Below, in pieces: positions 1 to 6,159 of a stretch of 8,511 nucleotides of DNA. Position numbers and translations under genes: made by a program. Position 1 is the stretch's first letter; each line of letters starts with the position of its first letter. This stretch comes from Paracoccaceae bacterium. GTDB taxonomy: Bacteria > Pseudomonadota > Alphaproteobacteria > Rhodobacterales > Rhodobacteraceae. The notes beneath the pieces are model-generated. The model ran no database searches and was not told where the DNA came from. It was given only the letters and a program-made list of their open reading frames with translations. The stretch spans positions 1-8,511 of the forward strand of contig DOOI01000128.1 of the NCBI GenBank assembly GCA_003512825.1. The letters run 5' to 3'.

Positions 1-1099
1 CGACAGGGGCGCGGTTAGAGGGAAAAGCCGCCGCAAAGCGCTCAGGTAACTCCGAGAGTTTTCGGCGATTGGGCTCCGGGTCTAGGATCCTGCATTTTTC
101 AAATGGTGAAACTTCGTCCATGCGCCATTTCCGCGCCGTGCTCCACGCGTCTGGAAACCCCTTAGGTGCCCAAGGTCGCAGCGCCACATCAAAGCCACCT
201 GCCCTGAGCAGCTTCATATAGCTTGGAAAGGCGCGGAATGCGTCAGGGCCAATGAAGAGTTCAGAATAAGCCGCCGGAGCCAACGTATAGCCACCATCAT
301 CGCGCAAGCGCCAAGCAAAGACACCATCCACCGCAGCGCCCTCGTGACCGACCTCAGAAGGGATGGTCGTGGCAACCGTTGAACGCACGGACAGTTGCGG
401 CAACGAAACGCCGTGTGCTCTCAAAAACAGTGAGGACCATGCGCCTGCTGCAACAACGACTTGTTCTGTCCGGATCGATCCACTTTCGGTAATGACGGCA
501 GAAAGCGTGCCTGCGGTATGTTCCAATCCTCGGGCAGCACAGCTTTCACGAATAATGACCCCTTCTGAGACGGCCAGCCGTGCAATTTCTGGCACAGCGA
601 TCCACGGCTCGCCTCGCATGTCCGACGGCGTGTGCAACGCACCATGCCATTTCGCGGCGGTTAGGGGAAACATAGCCATCACCTCTCGACGGCTCAAAAT
701 TCGGCTGTCTAAATCGGTGTGCTGCGATGCCAAACGCAGCCATGTCTCAAATCGGCCAAGGCTCTTGTCTGAATTGGCAAGGTAAGAAACCCCTACCGTC
801 TTGATACCCAGTTTGTTCTTACAATTTTGATCGAGGTCTCTCCAAAGGCCTCGTGCCTCCAGAGAAAGCGGGATTTCGGCCATGTCGCGCCCTTGGGTAC
901 GGATCCAGCCCCAATTTCGAGTGGATTGCTCTGCACCAATCCGGCCCTTTTCCAAGAGCACAACCTTCATTCCTTCACGCGCCATATAGAGCGCAGCGGT
1001 TACACCGATCACGCCGCCGCCGATGACTACACAATCAACTGCCTCTGGCAGAACACCCGAATGCTCAGGGTGCTCCGAGAGCCAGTGGGGAAAGTTCAT
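1..1099 (-). CDS. FAD-dependent oxidoreductase, DAO (glycine/D-amino acid oxidase) family, 3' end cut off
   Basis: The first 366 codons read open from ATG at 1099 to the left edge, so the C-terminus is outside the window. DAO-family flavoenzymes oxidise the C-N bond of amino acids or secondary amines in the cytoplasm. Residues 22-32 form a beta strand followed by the dinucleotide-binding GGGVIG (27-32), and E50 ends the second strand where it would hold the FAD ribose. The segment STRNWGWIRTQGRD (59-72) resembles the conserved SSRNWG..RQQGRD block I recall from this oxidoreductase subfamily. A second FAD-contact strand, VVVAAGAWSS, lies at 214-223. Members are usually about 430 residues, so roughly 60-80 are missing. 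The start is supported by GGAGAGG at 1111-1105, five bases before ATG. ATG overlaps the stop of the M20 gene (ATGA, 1099-1096), implying translational coupling. The substrate is not predictable; DadA-, sarcosine- or other amine-oxidase roles are all possible. Confidence 0.88.
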   Translation of the reverse strand, partial: MNFPHWLSEHPEHSGVLPEAVDCVVIGGGVIGVTAALYMAREGMKVVLLEKGRIGAEQSTRNWGWIRTQGRDMAEIPLSLEARGLWRDLDQNCKNKLGIKTVGVSYLANSDKSLGRFETWLRLASQHTDLDSRILSRREVMAMFPLTAAKWHGALHTPSDMRGEPWIAVPEIARLAVSEGVIIRESCAARGLEHTAGTLSAVITESGSIRTEQVVVAAGAWSSLFLRAHGVSLPQLSVRSTVATTIPSEVGHEGAAVDGVFAWRLRDDGGYTLAPAAYSELFIGPDAFRAFPSYMKLLRAGGFDVALRPWAPKGFPDAWSTARKWRMDEVSPFEKCRILDPEPNRRKLSELPERFAAAFPSNRAPV

Positions 1100-2256
1100 G
1101 CCAGCCTCTCCAGAACACGCTCCATGAAAGCATGCCCGGCGTTGAACTGCTCTACGGTTACATATTCATCGGGTTGGTGCGCCTGCGCGATGTCGCCGGG
1201 GCCGCAGACGACAGCGGAATACCCCCGCTCCTGAAATTGACCTGCTTCAGTGCCGTAGCTTACCACATGTATGCCGTTATCCCCGGTGATTGAGCGCACA
1301 AAACCTTCAGCATCGCCCATCTCTTCCGGCTTCAGCCCAGGAACAGCAAAACGCTCTTCTACGTCAATCCGGGCCTCGGGACGTATTTTCTGCATCTCCG
1401 CTTCCACGTCTCGGATCTTTTGCAAAACCCGCAAACGCCATGCTTCATTGCTATCGGAAGGAACCGCACGCCATCCCAGGTCGAAACGGCAATGTTTGGC
1501 TGTAATATTTGCAGCGGTTCCACCTGATATCACCCCTGTATGGAGGGTCGTATAAGGCGGATCGAAAAGGCTTGCTGCCTCTGTTGGGGAAAGTTTGGAG
1601 GTTTCCAAATTCACCTCGTTTGCCCACTGGATTATTCGCGCCGCCTCCATGACTGCAGATACGCCACGATAGGCAATGGACGAATGAACTTCAAAGCCCC
1701 AGACATCGACAAAAAAACCTTGGCCGCCTTTATGCCCCGTGACAGCCTCCATCATCGATGGTTCGCCAACAATGACCGCACTCGCTTTTGGCAGCGTCTC
1801 TAGCATTCGGTCGATCATTGGCGGCGCACCTGTGCAGCCTATTTCTTCATCAAAAGACAAGGCGAGCTGTAGCGGACGGGCAACGCCCCGATATTTGGCT
1901 TCAACCAAGGCCCAAATCGATAGCGCATCAAAGCCTTTCATATCACATGTGCCACGCCCAAAAAACTTGCCATCCCGCTCGGTCACAGTCCAAGGATCAG
2001 AGGTCCAAGGTTGCCCGTCCACGGGGACAACATCGGTATGTCCCGATAATACCAAACCGCCCGCGATTTCGGGGCCGACGTGAGCAAAAAGCGCAGCCTT
2101 TTGTCCTGATGGATCCCAGTAGCGATGCGCGGCAATTCCGTGCCCAGAGAGATACTCCTCAACCCAATCAACCAAAGGCAAATTGGTATCGCGGCTCACA
2201 GTGGGGAAACTAATGAGCTTCGTCATCAACTCCAAAGGCGACAGCCTATTTGCCAT
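1096..2256 (-). CDS. M20 family metallo-deacylase, acetylornithine deacetylase (ArgE)-like
   Basis: A complete 386-residue cytoplasmic enzyme, the usual ArgE length. M20 enzymes use a two-zinc centre to hydrolyse amide bonds of N-acyl amino acids or small peptides. The expected ligands are visible: H73 in SGHTDVVP, D105 in RGTCDMKG, the E137-E138 pair in DEEIGCTGA (general base and ligand), E165 in GEPS, and H360 near the C-terminus (AQAHQPDEY). The lid domain lies roughly at 175-290, with H191 in EVHSS and the GGTAANITAKHC block at 245-256. The gene starts 3 bp after the ATPase stop and overlaps the oxidoreductase start by 4 bp, so it sits in the middle of a leftward operon. Its Shine-Dalgarno is weak (GTGGAT inside the upstream gene), consistent with coupled translation. 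The neighbourhood is catabolic and import-related, so I infer a scavenging deacylase rather than the arginine-biosynthesis enzyme. N-formyl, N-acetyl or carbamoyl substrates are all possible. Confidence 0.92.
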   Translation of the reverse strand: MANRLSPLELMTKLISFPTVSRDTNLPLVDWVEEYLSGHGIAAHRYWDPSGQKAALFAHVGPEIAGGLVLSGHTDVVPVDGQPWTSDPWTVTERDGKFFGRGTCDMKGFDALSIWALVEAKYRGVARPLQLALSFDEEIGCTGAPPMIDRMLETLPKASAVIVGEPSMMEAVTGHKGGQGFFVDVWGFEVHSSIAYRGVSAVMEAARIIQWANEVNLETSKLSPTEAASLFDPPYTTLHTGVISGGTAANITAKHCRFDLGWRAVPSDSNEAWRLRVLQKIRDVEAEMQKIRPEARIDVEERFAVPGLKPEEMGDAEGFVRSITGDNGIHVVSYGTEAGQFQERGYSAVVCGPGDIAQAHQPDEYVTVEQFNAGHAFMERVLERLA

Positions 2257-2259
2257 GGG

Positions 2260-4080
2260 TCAATATCCACTATCGGTGACGAGCACGCGGTGATCAGGGC
2301 CAACCTCACGGTAAACCGATGGTTCAGCCTTGAAGCCAACTGGACGAATTGGCGAAGGAATGGGTTTGAAATTAAGGTCCTTTTCTGACTTTCTTAGCCG
2401 AGGATCCGCAATCGGGACCGCTTTCATCAATGCCTTTGTATAGGGGTGCTGGGGGTTTTCAAAAACAGATGCACGCGGCCCTATCTCCACGATCCGCCCC
2501 AAATACATCACGGCCACATCGTGGCTTACGCGTTCAACAACCGCCATATCGTGGCTGATGAATAGAAATGACAAACCCAGATCCGCTTGCAATTCCATCA
2601 TCAGGTTTAGCACTTGCGCTTGCACCGACACATCAAGAGCAGAGACACTCTCATCTGCGACAATTAACTTGGGGTTCAGAGCCAACGCCCGCGCAATCGC
2701 CACCCGTTGGCGCTGCCCGCCGGACAATTCGTGCGGATATCGATTGAGGAAGGCTCGAGGCAGTTCTACCCGGTCGAAAAGCATCGCAACCCGATCGTGT
2801 AGTGCCTGCCCTTTGTGCGTGCCGTAATTCCACATTGGTTCTGCAACTTGATCCAGCAACTTCATTTGAGGATTAAGGCTGGCAAAGGGATCTTGGAAAA
2901 TCATCTGCATATCAAGGCGCGCTTTTCGCAGGCCCTCCGCATCCAGCGCCAAAATATCCCGCCCCTCAAGTGCGATTTTGCCTGAGAGTGGTTCAACCAA
3001 ACGCAGCAGCGAACGGCCCGCTGTGGACTTTCCGCAGCCCGACTCACCCACGAGGCTCAGCGTTCGGCCCTTCTTCAAGGTGAAAGACACATCTTCGACC
3101 GCATGAACATTTGCCACAAGCTTGCGGAAAAAACCTCCACGAACCGGAAATCTCGTGGTCAAATTCTCAACTCTAAGCAATTCACCTTCCCCGCCGGGGA
3201 TGGGTTTTATCTCGTCTTGCTCTCGACCAAGCAGGCGCATCGGTTCGGGATAAGTCTTACCCGTCATCTCTCCGAGCTTCGGCACCGCTGCCAGCAAGGC
3301 CTTGGTGTAATCATGTTGTGGATTTTCGAAGATTTCCTCAACCGTCCCCTCTTCAACTTTTTTGCCGCGATACATAACCACGACCCGGTCCGCCATTTGA
3401 GCCACAACAGCCATATCATGCGTGATAAACATCACCGCAGTTCCAGTTTCCCGCTTCAACCGATCAATCAGCGCCAGGATCTCGGCTTGAATTGTCACAT
3501 CCAGAGCCGTGGTTGGTTCGTCGGCGATAAGAAGTCGGGGCTCGCACGCCAACGCCATTGCGATCACAACGCGCTGCCTCATACCTCCAGACAACTCATG
3601 CGGATATTGGTTGAGACGGCGCTCAGGCTCAGGGATCCGCACTTGGGTGAGTAGTTCTAGCGCACGAGTTCGCGCCTCCGGCCGTGAAAGCCCACGATGT
3701 ACCCGCAATCCTTCGGTCAGTTGCCGCCCAACAGTGAAAACCGGGTTCAAAGCTGTCATCGGCTCTTGGAAAATCATTCCAATCTCATTGCCCCGAATCG
3801 TCCTCATCAGCGATTGATCCGTGTTGGCGAGATCAATTTCACCGCCCGACTTGCGATCAAAGATCAATTTCCCTCCCGCGATCTGGCCTCCACCGAACTC
3901 GACCAAGCGCATCAAAGAGAGAGAAGAAACCGACTTGCCAGAGCCTGACTCGCCAACGATTGCGACTGTTTCCCCCGAATTTATCGAGAATGAGACGTCC
4001 TCGACCCCAACGACAGTGCCGCTCTTTGTTTCAAATTCAACCCGAAGGTTTTCGATACGAGCAATTGGTCTGTCCAACAT
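2260..4080 (-). CDS. Fused double ATP-binding subunit of a peptide-type ABC importer (GsiA/DppD-DppF type)
   Basis: This 606-residue protein carries two complete nucleotide-binding domains in one chain, as in the glutathione importer ATPase GsiA (about 620 residues), replacing separate DppD and DppF subunits. Domain 1: Walker A GESGSGKS (43-50), Q-loop Q105, signature LSGGM (163-167), Walker B ending D187-E188, switch H221, and the oligopeptide-type C-terminal motif NPQHDYTKALLAAVP (253-267). Domain 2: Walker A GESGCGKS (345-352), Q396, LSGGQ (452-456), D476-E477, H510, and NPQHPYTKAL (542-551). Both sites keep all catalytic residues, so both should hydrolyse ATP. It is the first gene of the leftward operon and the natural partner of the two permeases encoded divergently from 6160. 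The start at 4080 has a modest GGGGA Shine-Dalgarno a few bases upstream. Family membership is certain; glutathione as substrate is not implied. Confidence 0.96.
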   Translation of the reverse strand: MLDRPIARIENLRVEFETKSGTVVGVEDVSFSINSGETVAIVGESGSGKSVSSLSLMRLVEFGGGQIAGGKLIFDRKSGGEIDLANTDQSLMRTIRGNEIGMIFQEPMTALNPVFTVGRQLTEGLRVHRGLSRPEARTRALELLTQVRIPEPERRLNQYPHELSGGMRQRVVIAMALACEPRLLIADEPTTALDVTIQAEILALIDRLKRETGTAVMFITHDMAVVAQMADRVVVMYRGKKVEEGTVEEIFENPQHDYTKALLAAVPKLGEMTGKTYPEPMRLLGREQDEIKPIPGGEGELLRVENLTTRFPVRGGFFRKLVANVHAVEDVSFTLKKGRTLSLVGESGCGKSTAGRSLLRLVEPLSGKIALEGRDILALDAEGLRKARLDMQMIFQDPFASLNPQMKLLDQVAEPMWNYGTHKGQALHDRVAMLFDRVELPRAFLNRYPHELSGGQRQRVAIARALALNPKLIVADESVSALDVSVQAQVLNLMMELQADLGLSFLFISHDMAVVERVSHDVAVMYLGRIVEIGPRASVFENPQHPYTKALMKAVPIADPRLRKSEKDLNFKPIPSPIRPVGFKAEPSVYREVGPDHRVLVTDSGY

Positions 4081-4103
4081 GATGATCCCCGGTGGTTTGG
4101 TTC

Positions 4104-4133
4104 AGGCTATCTACCCCCGCGAAACACTGTCAA
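4104..4133 (-). promoter_or_regulatory. Candidate sigma-70-type promoter of the leftward ATPase-deacylase-oxidase operon
   Basis: On the minus strand a perfect TTGACA -35 hexamer lies at 4133-4128, followed after 18 bases by TAGCCT at 4109-4104 as a poor -10 (three of six consensus bases). Transcription would begin about 15-20 bases before the ATPase ATG at 4080, giving a short leader with GGGGA as ribosome site. The -35 is seen directly; the -10 and start point are inferred. Confidence 0.4.
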
Positions 4134-4169
4134 ACGCTAACTCATGAGCGCAAGCCGGGATGGCATTAA

Positions 4170-4206
4170 AATGCACTATTGCCAAAATTATGCAATATCG
4201 TGCATT
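4170..4206. promoter_or_regulatory. Imperfect inverted repeat, candidate operator between the divergent operons
   Basis: Left arm AATGCAC plus TATTGC (4170-4182) matches right arm GCAATA plus GTGCATT (4192-4206) as an inverted repeat. The pairing is interrupted only by two extra bases (TC, 4198-4199) in the right arm; the spacer is 9 bp (4183-4191). The 21-bp core TATTGC-N9-GCAATA is perfectly symmetric. It sits about 40 bp outside the leftward -35 and about 170 bp before the rightward start, as expected of a site controlling a divergon. The regulator is not in the window. Confidence 0.4.
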
Positions 4207-4216
4207 CTAATTCAGG

Positions 4217-4261
4217 AATCGCCAAACAATTGGGTACGCGAGCAGGAAATCGTGGCGATTT
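4217..4261 (+). promoter_or_regulatory. Mutually exclusive stem pairings in the leader of the binding-protein gene
   Basis: AATCGCCA (4217-4224) is the exact reverse complement of TGGCGATT (4253-4260), a long-range 8-bp stem around 28 bases. Overlapping it, AAATCG (4247-4252) pairs with CGATTT (4256-4261) around TGG. Both stems need 4256-4260, so only one can form at a time in RNA. As DNA, the second is a 15-bp palindromic site that could bind a dimeric repressor. No U-run follows, so this is not a classical attenuator. Confidence 0.3.
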
Positions 4262-4314
4262 GTTGGATACCCTCTTGCGCCGTGAAGGTAAGTTGATTGA
4301 GTTTGATAGAACGA

Positions 4315-4331
4315 ACGAGCGTGAAGCTCGT
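4315..4331 (+). repeat. Small hairpin in the leader, overlapping a 9-bp direct repeat
   Basis: ACGAGC (4315-4320) and GCTCGT (4326-4331) form a perfect 6-bp stem with loop GTGAA. The nine bases ACGAGCGTG at 4315-4323 recur at 4347-4355, 32 bases further on. The stem ends about 30 bases before the Shine-Dalgarno, and the second copy could compete for the right arm. A function is not shown. Confidence 0.4.
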
Positions 4332-4361
4332 CATAAAAACAGAGGCACGAGCGTGTCCAAC

Positions 4362-4367
4362 AAGGAG
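4362..4367 (+). promoter_or_regulatory. Strong Shine-Dalgarno of the substrate-binding protein gene
   Basis: AAGGAG lies six bases before ATG at 4374, near-ideal spacing. It fixes that start, which also places a clean signal peptide at the N-terminus. It is the strongest ribosome site in the window, consistent with the high levels usually needed for a periplasmic receptor. Confidence 0.85.
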
Positions 4368-4373
4368 TGAGGA

Positions 4374-6074
4374 ATGAAAACGAAATCCCTTTTGCTTGGC
4401 GCAGTAACAGCTATGTCGCTTGCACCAGCAGCATTTGCAGAACGGGGCGCTGACGGACACGTCAACGTGATCTATTGGCAAGCCCCGTCTATCTTGAACC
4501 CCTATCTGTCGGGTGGCACGAAAGACCTCGACGCGTCAGCGGTCGTCATCGAGCCCTTGGGCCGCTACGACCAAGATGGCAACCTCGTGCCATATCTTGC
4601 GACTGAAATTCCAACGCTGGAAAATGGCGGCGTCTCGGCTGACCTGACCTCCATCACTTGGAAACTCAAGCCCGGTTTGCTTTGGTCCGACGGCTCACCG
4701 CTGACTTCGGCAGATGTGGTGTTCACGGCAGAGTACTGCATGCACCCCGAAGGCGGCTGCGCGCAGCTGGCAAAGTTTGAAGGCGTCGACAAGGTTGAAG
4801 CCATCGACGATCTTTCCGTCAAGGTGACGTTCAAAGAAGCCAAGCCGAACCCCTATGGCCCATTCATGGGCGCGCAGGCTCCAATTATCCAAAAAGCGCA
4901 ATTTGCTGAATGCTTGGGCGCGAAAGCCCCCGAGTGCACTTCGGCAAACTTTGGTCCAATCGGCACGGGCGCGTTTCGCGTTACAGAATTCCGTCCAAAT
5001 GACGTGATTTCCTTTGAAGCCAACCCGAACTATCGTGATGCCGCAAAGCCAGCCTTTGCGACAATGACACTTAAGGGCGGTGGCGATGCGACGGCGGCCG
5101 CGCGCTCCGTTCTGGAGACAGGCGAGTTCGACCTCGCATGGAACCTCCAACTGGCGCCTGACGTACTTGCCAATATGGCAAAAGGCGGCAAAGGCGAAGC
5201 GCGTTCGGGCTTTGGTTCGCTGGTTGAGCGTATCATGGTCAACATGACCAATCCTGACCCGGCGCTGCCGGAAGGCGAGCGTTCGACAGCGAAACATCCG
5301 CACCCCTTCCTGTCGGATGTAGCTGTGCGTCAAGCACTGTCTTTGGCTATTGATCGTCCATTGCTGGTTGAAATTGGCTACGGACAAGCAGGTCGTCCGA
5401 CCTGTGACTTGGTACCCGCTCCTGCGATTTATGTTTCCGGTCGTACGGAATGCATGACGCAAGACCTCGCAGGCGCGAACAAACTGCTCGACGATGCAGG
5501 CTGGGCACGTGGCGCTGATGGCGTTCGTGCAAAAGACGGTGTGCGTCTGAAGATGCTCTACCAGACCTCAACAAACGCGGTGCGTCAGGATTTCCAAGCC
5601 CTGATCAAGCAGTGGTGGGAAGAGATCGGCTTTGAAGTCGAACTTCGCAACGTCTCTGCTTCGGTGTTCTTCGGTGGAGACCCCGGTTCGCCCGACACGT
5701 TCCAAAAGTTCTACGCAGACGTTCAAATGTATGCGAACAACTTTGATGGCACAGACCCAGAAGCCTACATGGCAGCCCAAACCTGCGACAAGGCCCCGCG
5801 CCCTGAAACGCAGTGGCAGGGTGAGAACATCAGCCGTGTGTGCATTCCAGAGTATGATGCCAAGGTCGCTGAGCTTGGCAAAACCGGTGATGTGGCAAAG
5901 CGTGCTGAGTTGGTGAAAGAACTCAACAACATGGTTACCAACGATAGCCACATGATCATTCCACTGGTGGATCGTGGCCGTGTAACCGGTGTTTCTAACA
6001 CACTCGGCGGCTTTGTCCTGAACACTTGGGACTCTGAGTTGTGGAACATCGCAGACTGGACTCGGATCAAGTGA
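4374..6074 (+). CDS. Periplasmic substrate-binding protein of a peptide-type ABC importer (SBP_bac_5, DppA/OppA-like)
   Basis: This 566-residue receptor captures the ligand in the periplasm and delivers it to the permease pair encoded downstream. A Sec signal peptide is clear: KTK at 2-4, hydrophobic core about 5-18, and cleavage expected after AFA (22), with no lipobox cysteine, so the mature protein should be soluble. SBP_bac_5 hallmarks follow: LNPYLSGG (41-48), the LKPGLLWSDGSPLTSADVVFT region (98-118), GTGAFRVTEFRPND (197-210) with an EANPNYR element at 215-221, and DVAVRQALSLAIDR (315-328). Length is at the upper end for DppA-like proteins. Eight cysteines occur as four near neighbours in sequence (122/129, 180/188, 344/360, 471/490), suggesting four disulfides. 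The gene is first in the rightward operon and is followed by a hairpin that may set its level above the permeases. The ligand could be a peptide, an opine or another amino compound; sequence alone does not decide. Confidence 0.95.
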   Translation: MKTKSLLLGAVTAMSLAPAAFAERGADGHVNVIYWQAPSILNPYLSGGTKDLDASAVVIEPLGRYDQDGNLVPYLATEIPTLENGGVSADLTSITWKLKPGLLWSDGSPLTSADVVFTAEYCMHPEGGCAQLAKFEGVDKVEAIDDLSVKVTFKEAKPNPYGPFMGAQAPIIQKAQFAECLGAKAPECTSANFGPIGTGAFRVTEFRPNDVISFEANPNYRDAAKPAFATMTLKGGGDATAAARSVLETGEFDLAWNLQLAPDVLANMAKGGKGEARSGFGSLVERIMVNMTNPDPALPEGERSTAKHPHPFLSDVAVRQALSLAIDRPLLVEIGYGQAGRPTCDLVPAPAIYVSGRTECMTQDLAGANKLLDDAGWARGADGVRAKDGVRLKMLYQTSTNAVRQDFQALIKQWWEEIGFEVELRNVSASVFFGGDPGSPDTFQKFYADVQMYANNFDGTDPEAYMAAQTCDKAPRPETQWQGENISRVCIPEYDAKVAELGKTGDVAKRAELVKELNNMVTNDSHMIIPLVDRGRVTGVSNTLGGFVLNTWDSELWNIADWTRIK

Positions 6075-6098
6075 TCTGACGAACACGTCCAAATCTCT

Positions 6099-6123
6099 GT
6101 AGGGCGGGAGCTTCCCGCCCTAC
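6099..6123 (+). terminator. Intercistronic hairpin between binding-protein and permease genes (attenuator or mRNA-stabilising)
   Basis: Eleven bases GTAGGGCGGGA (6099-6109) pair perfectly with TCCCGCCCTAC (6113-6123) around a 3-base loop, GCT. This is a very stable GC-rich stem, 25 bases after the binding-protein stop and 36 bases before the permease start. No T-run follows (TCACTTCTTCC), so it is not a canonical terminator. Such stems after a transporter's receptor gene commonly protect the upstream message from 3' exonucleases or cause partial termination, raising receptor over permease. Confidence 0.75.
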
Positions 6124-6159
6124 TCACTTCTTCCATAGACATATGACCAGAGGCGCCGA

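Larger units (their letters stand above)
4081..4373. promoter_or_regulatory. Divergent intergenic control region
   Basis: These 293 bp separate the leftward ATPase operon from the rightward binding-protein operon and must hold both promoters. Contents I can see: the leftward -35 TTGACA (4133-4128), an 8-bp palindrome CTCATGAG (4141-4148), an imperfect dyad (4170-4206), two overlapping alternative pairings (4217-4261), a 6-bp hairpin (4315-4331), a 9-bp direct repeat (4315-4323 and 4347-4355) and the rightward Shine-Dalgarno at 4362-4367. I could not pick a convincing rightward -35/-10 pair. A 63-codon TTG-initiated frame (4179-4370) spans much of it and is in the same frame as the downstream gene, but coding is unproven. 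Confidence 0.7.

Noticed and set aside
363..785. Plus-strand open frame of 140 codons
   Set aside because: It lies antisense to the DAO-family gene, which has clear motifs on the minus strand; no ribosome site or family features.
2260..4080. Naming the importer gsiABCD (glutathione) from the fused ATPase
   Set aside because: Double-domain ATPases occur in importers of many substrates; the receptor gives no evidence for glutathione, so no symbol was assigned.
4177..4197. LysR-type T-N11-A box in the intergenic dyad
   Set aside because: At the symmetry position needed for T-N11-A the bases are G and C; the dyad is real but does not fit this box.
4695..5462. Minus-strand open frame of 255 codons
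   Set aside because: Fully antisense to the substrate-binding protein gene; composition rich in R, C and H is typical of a shadow frame, with no recognisable domain.
5568..6092. Minus-strand open frame of 174 codons
   Set aside because: Antisense to the 3' part of the binding-protein gene; no motif, no plausible start signal.
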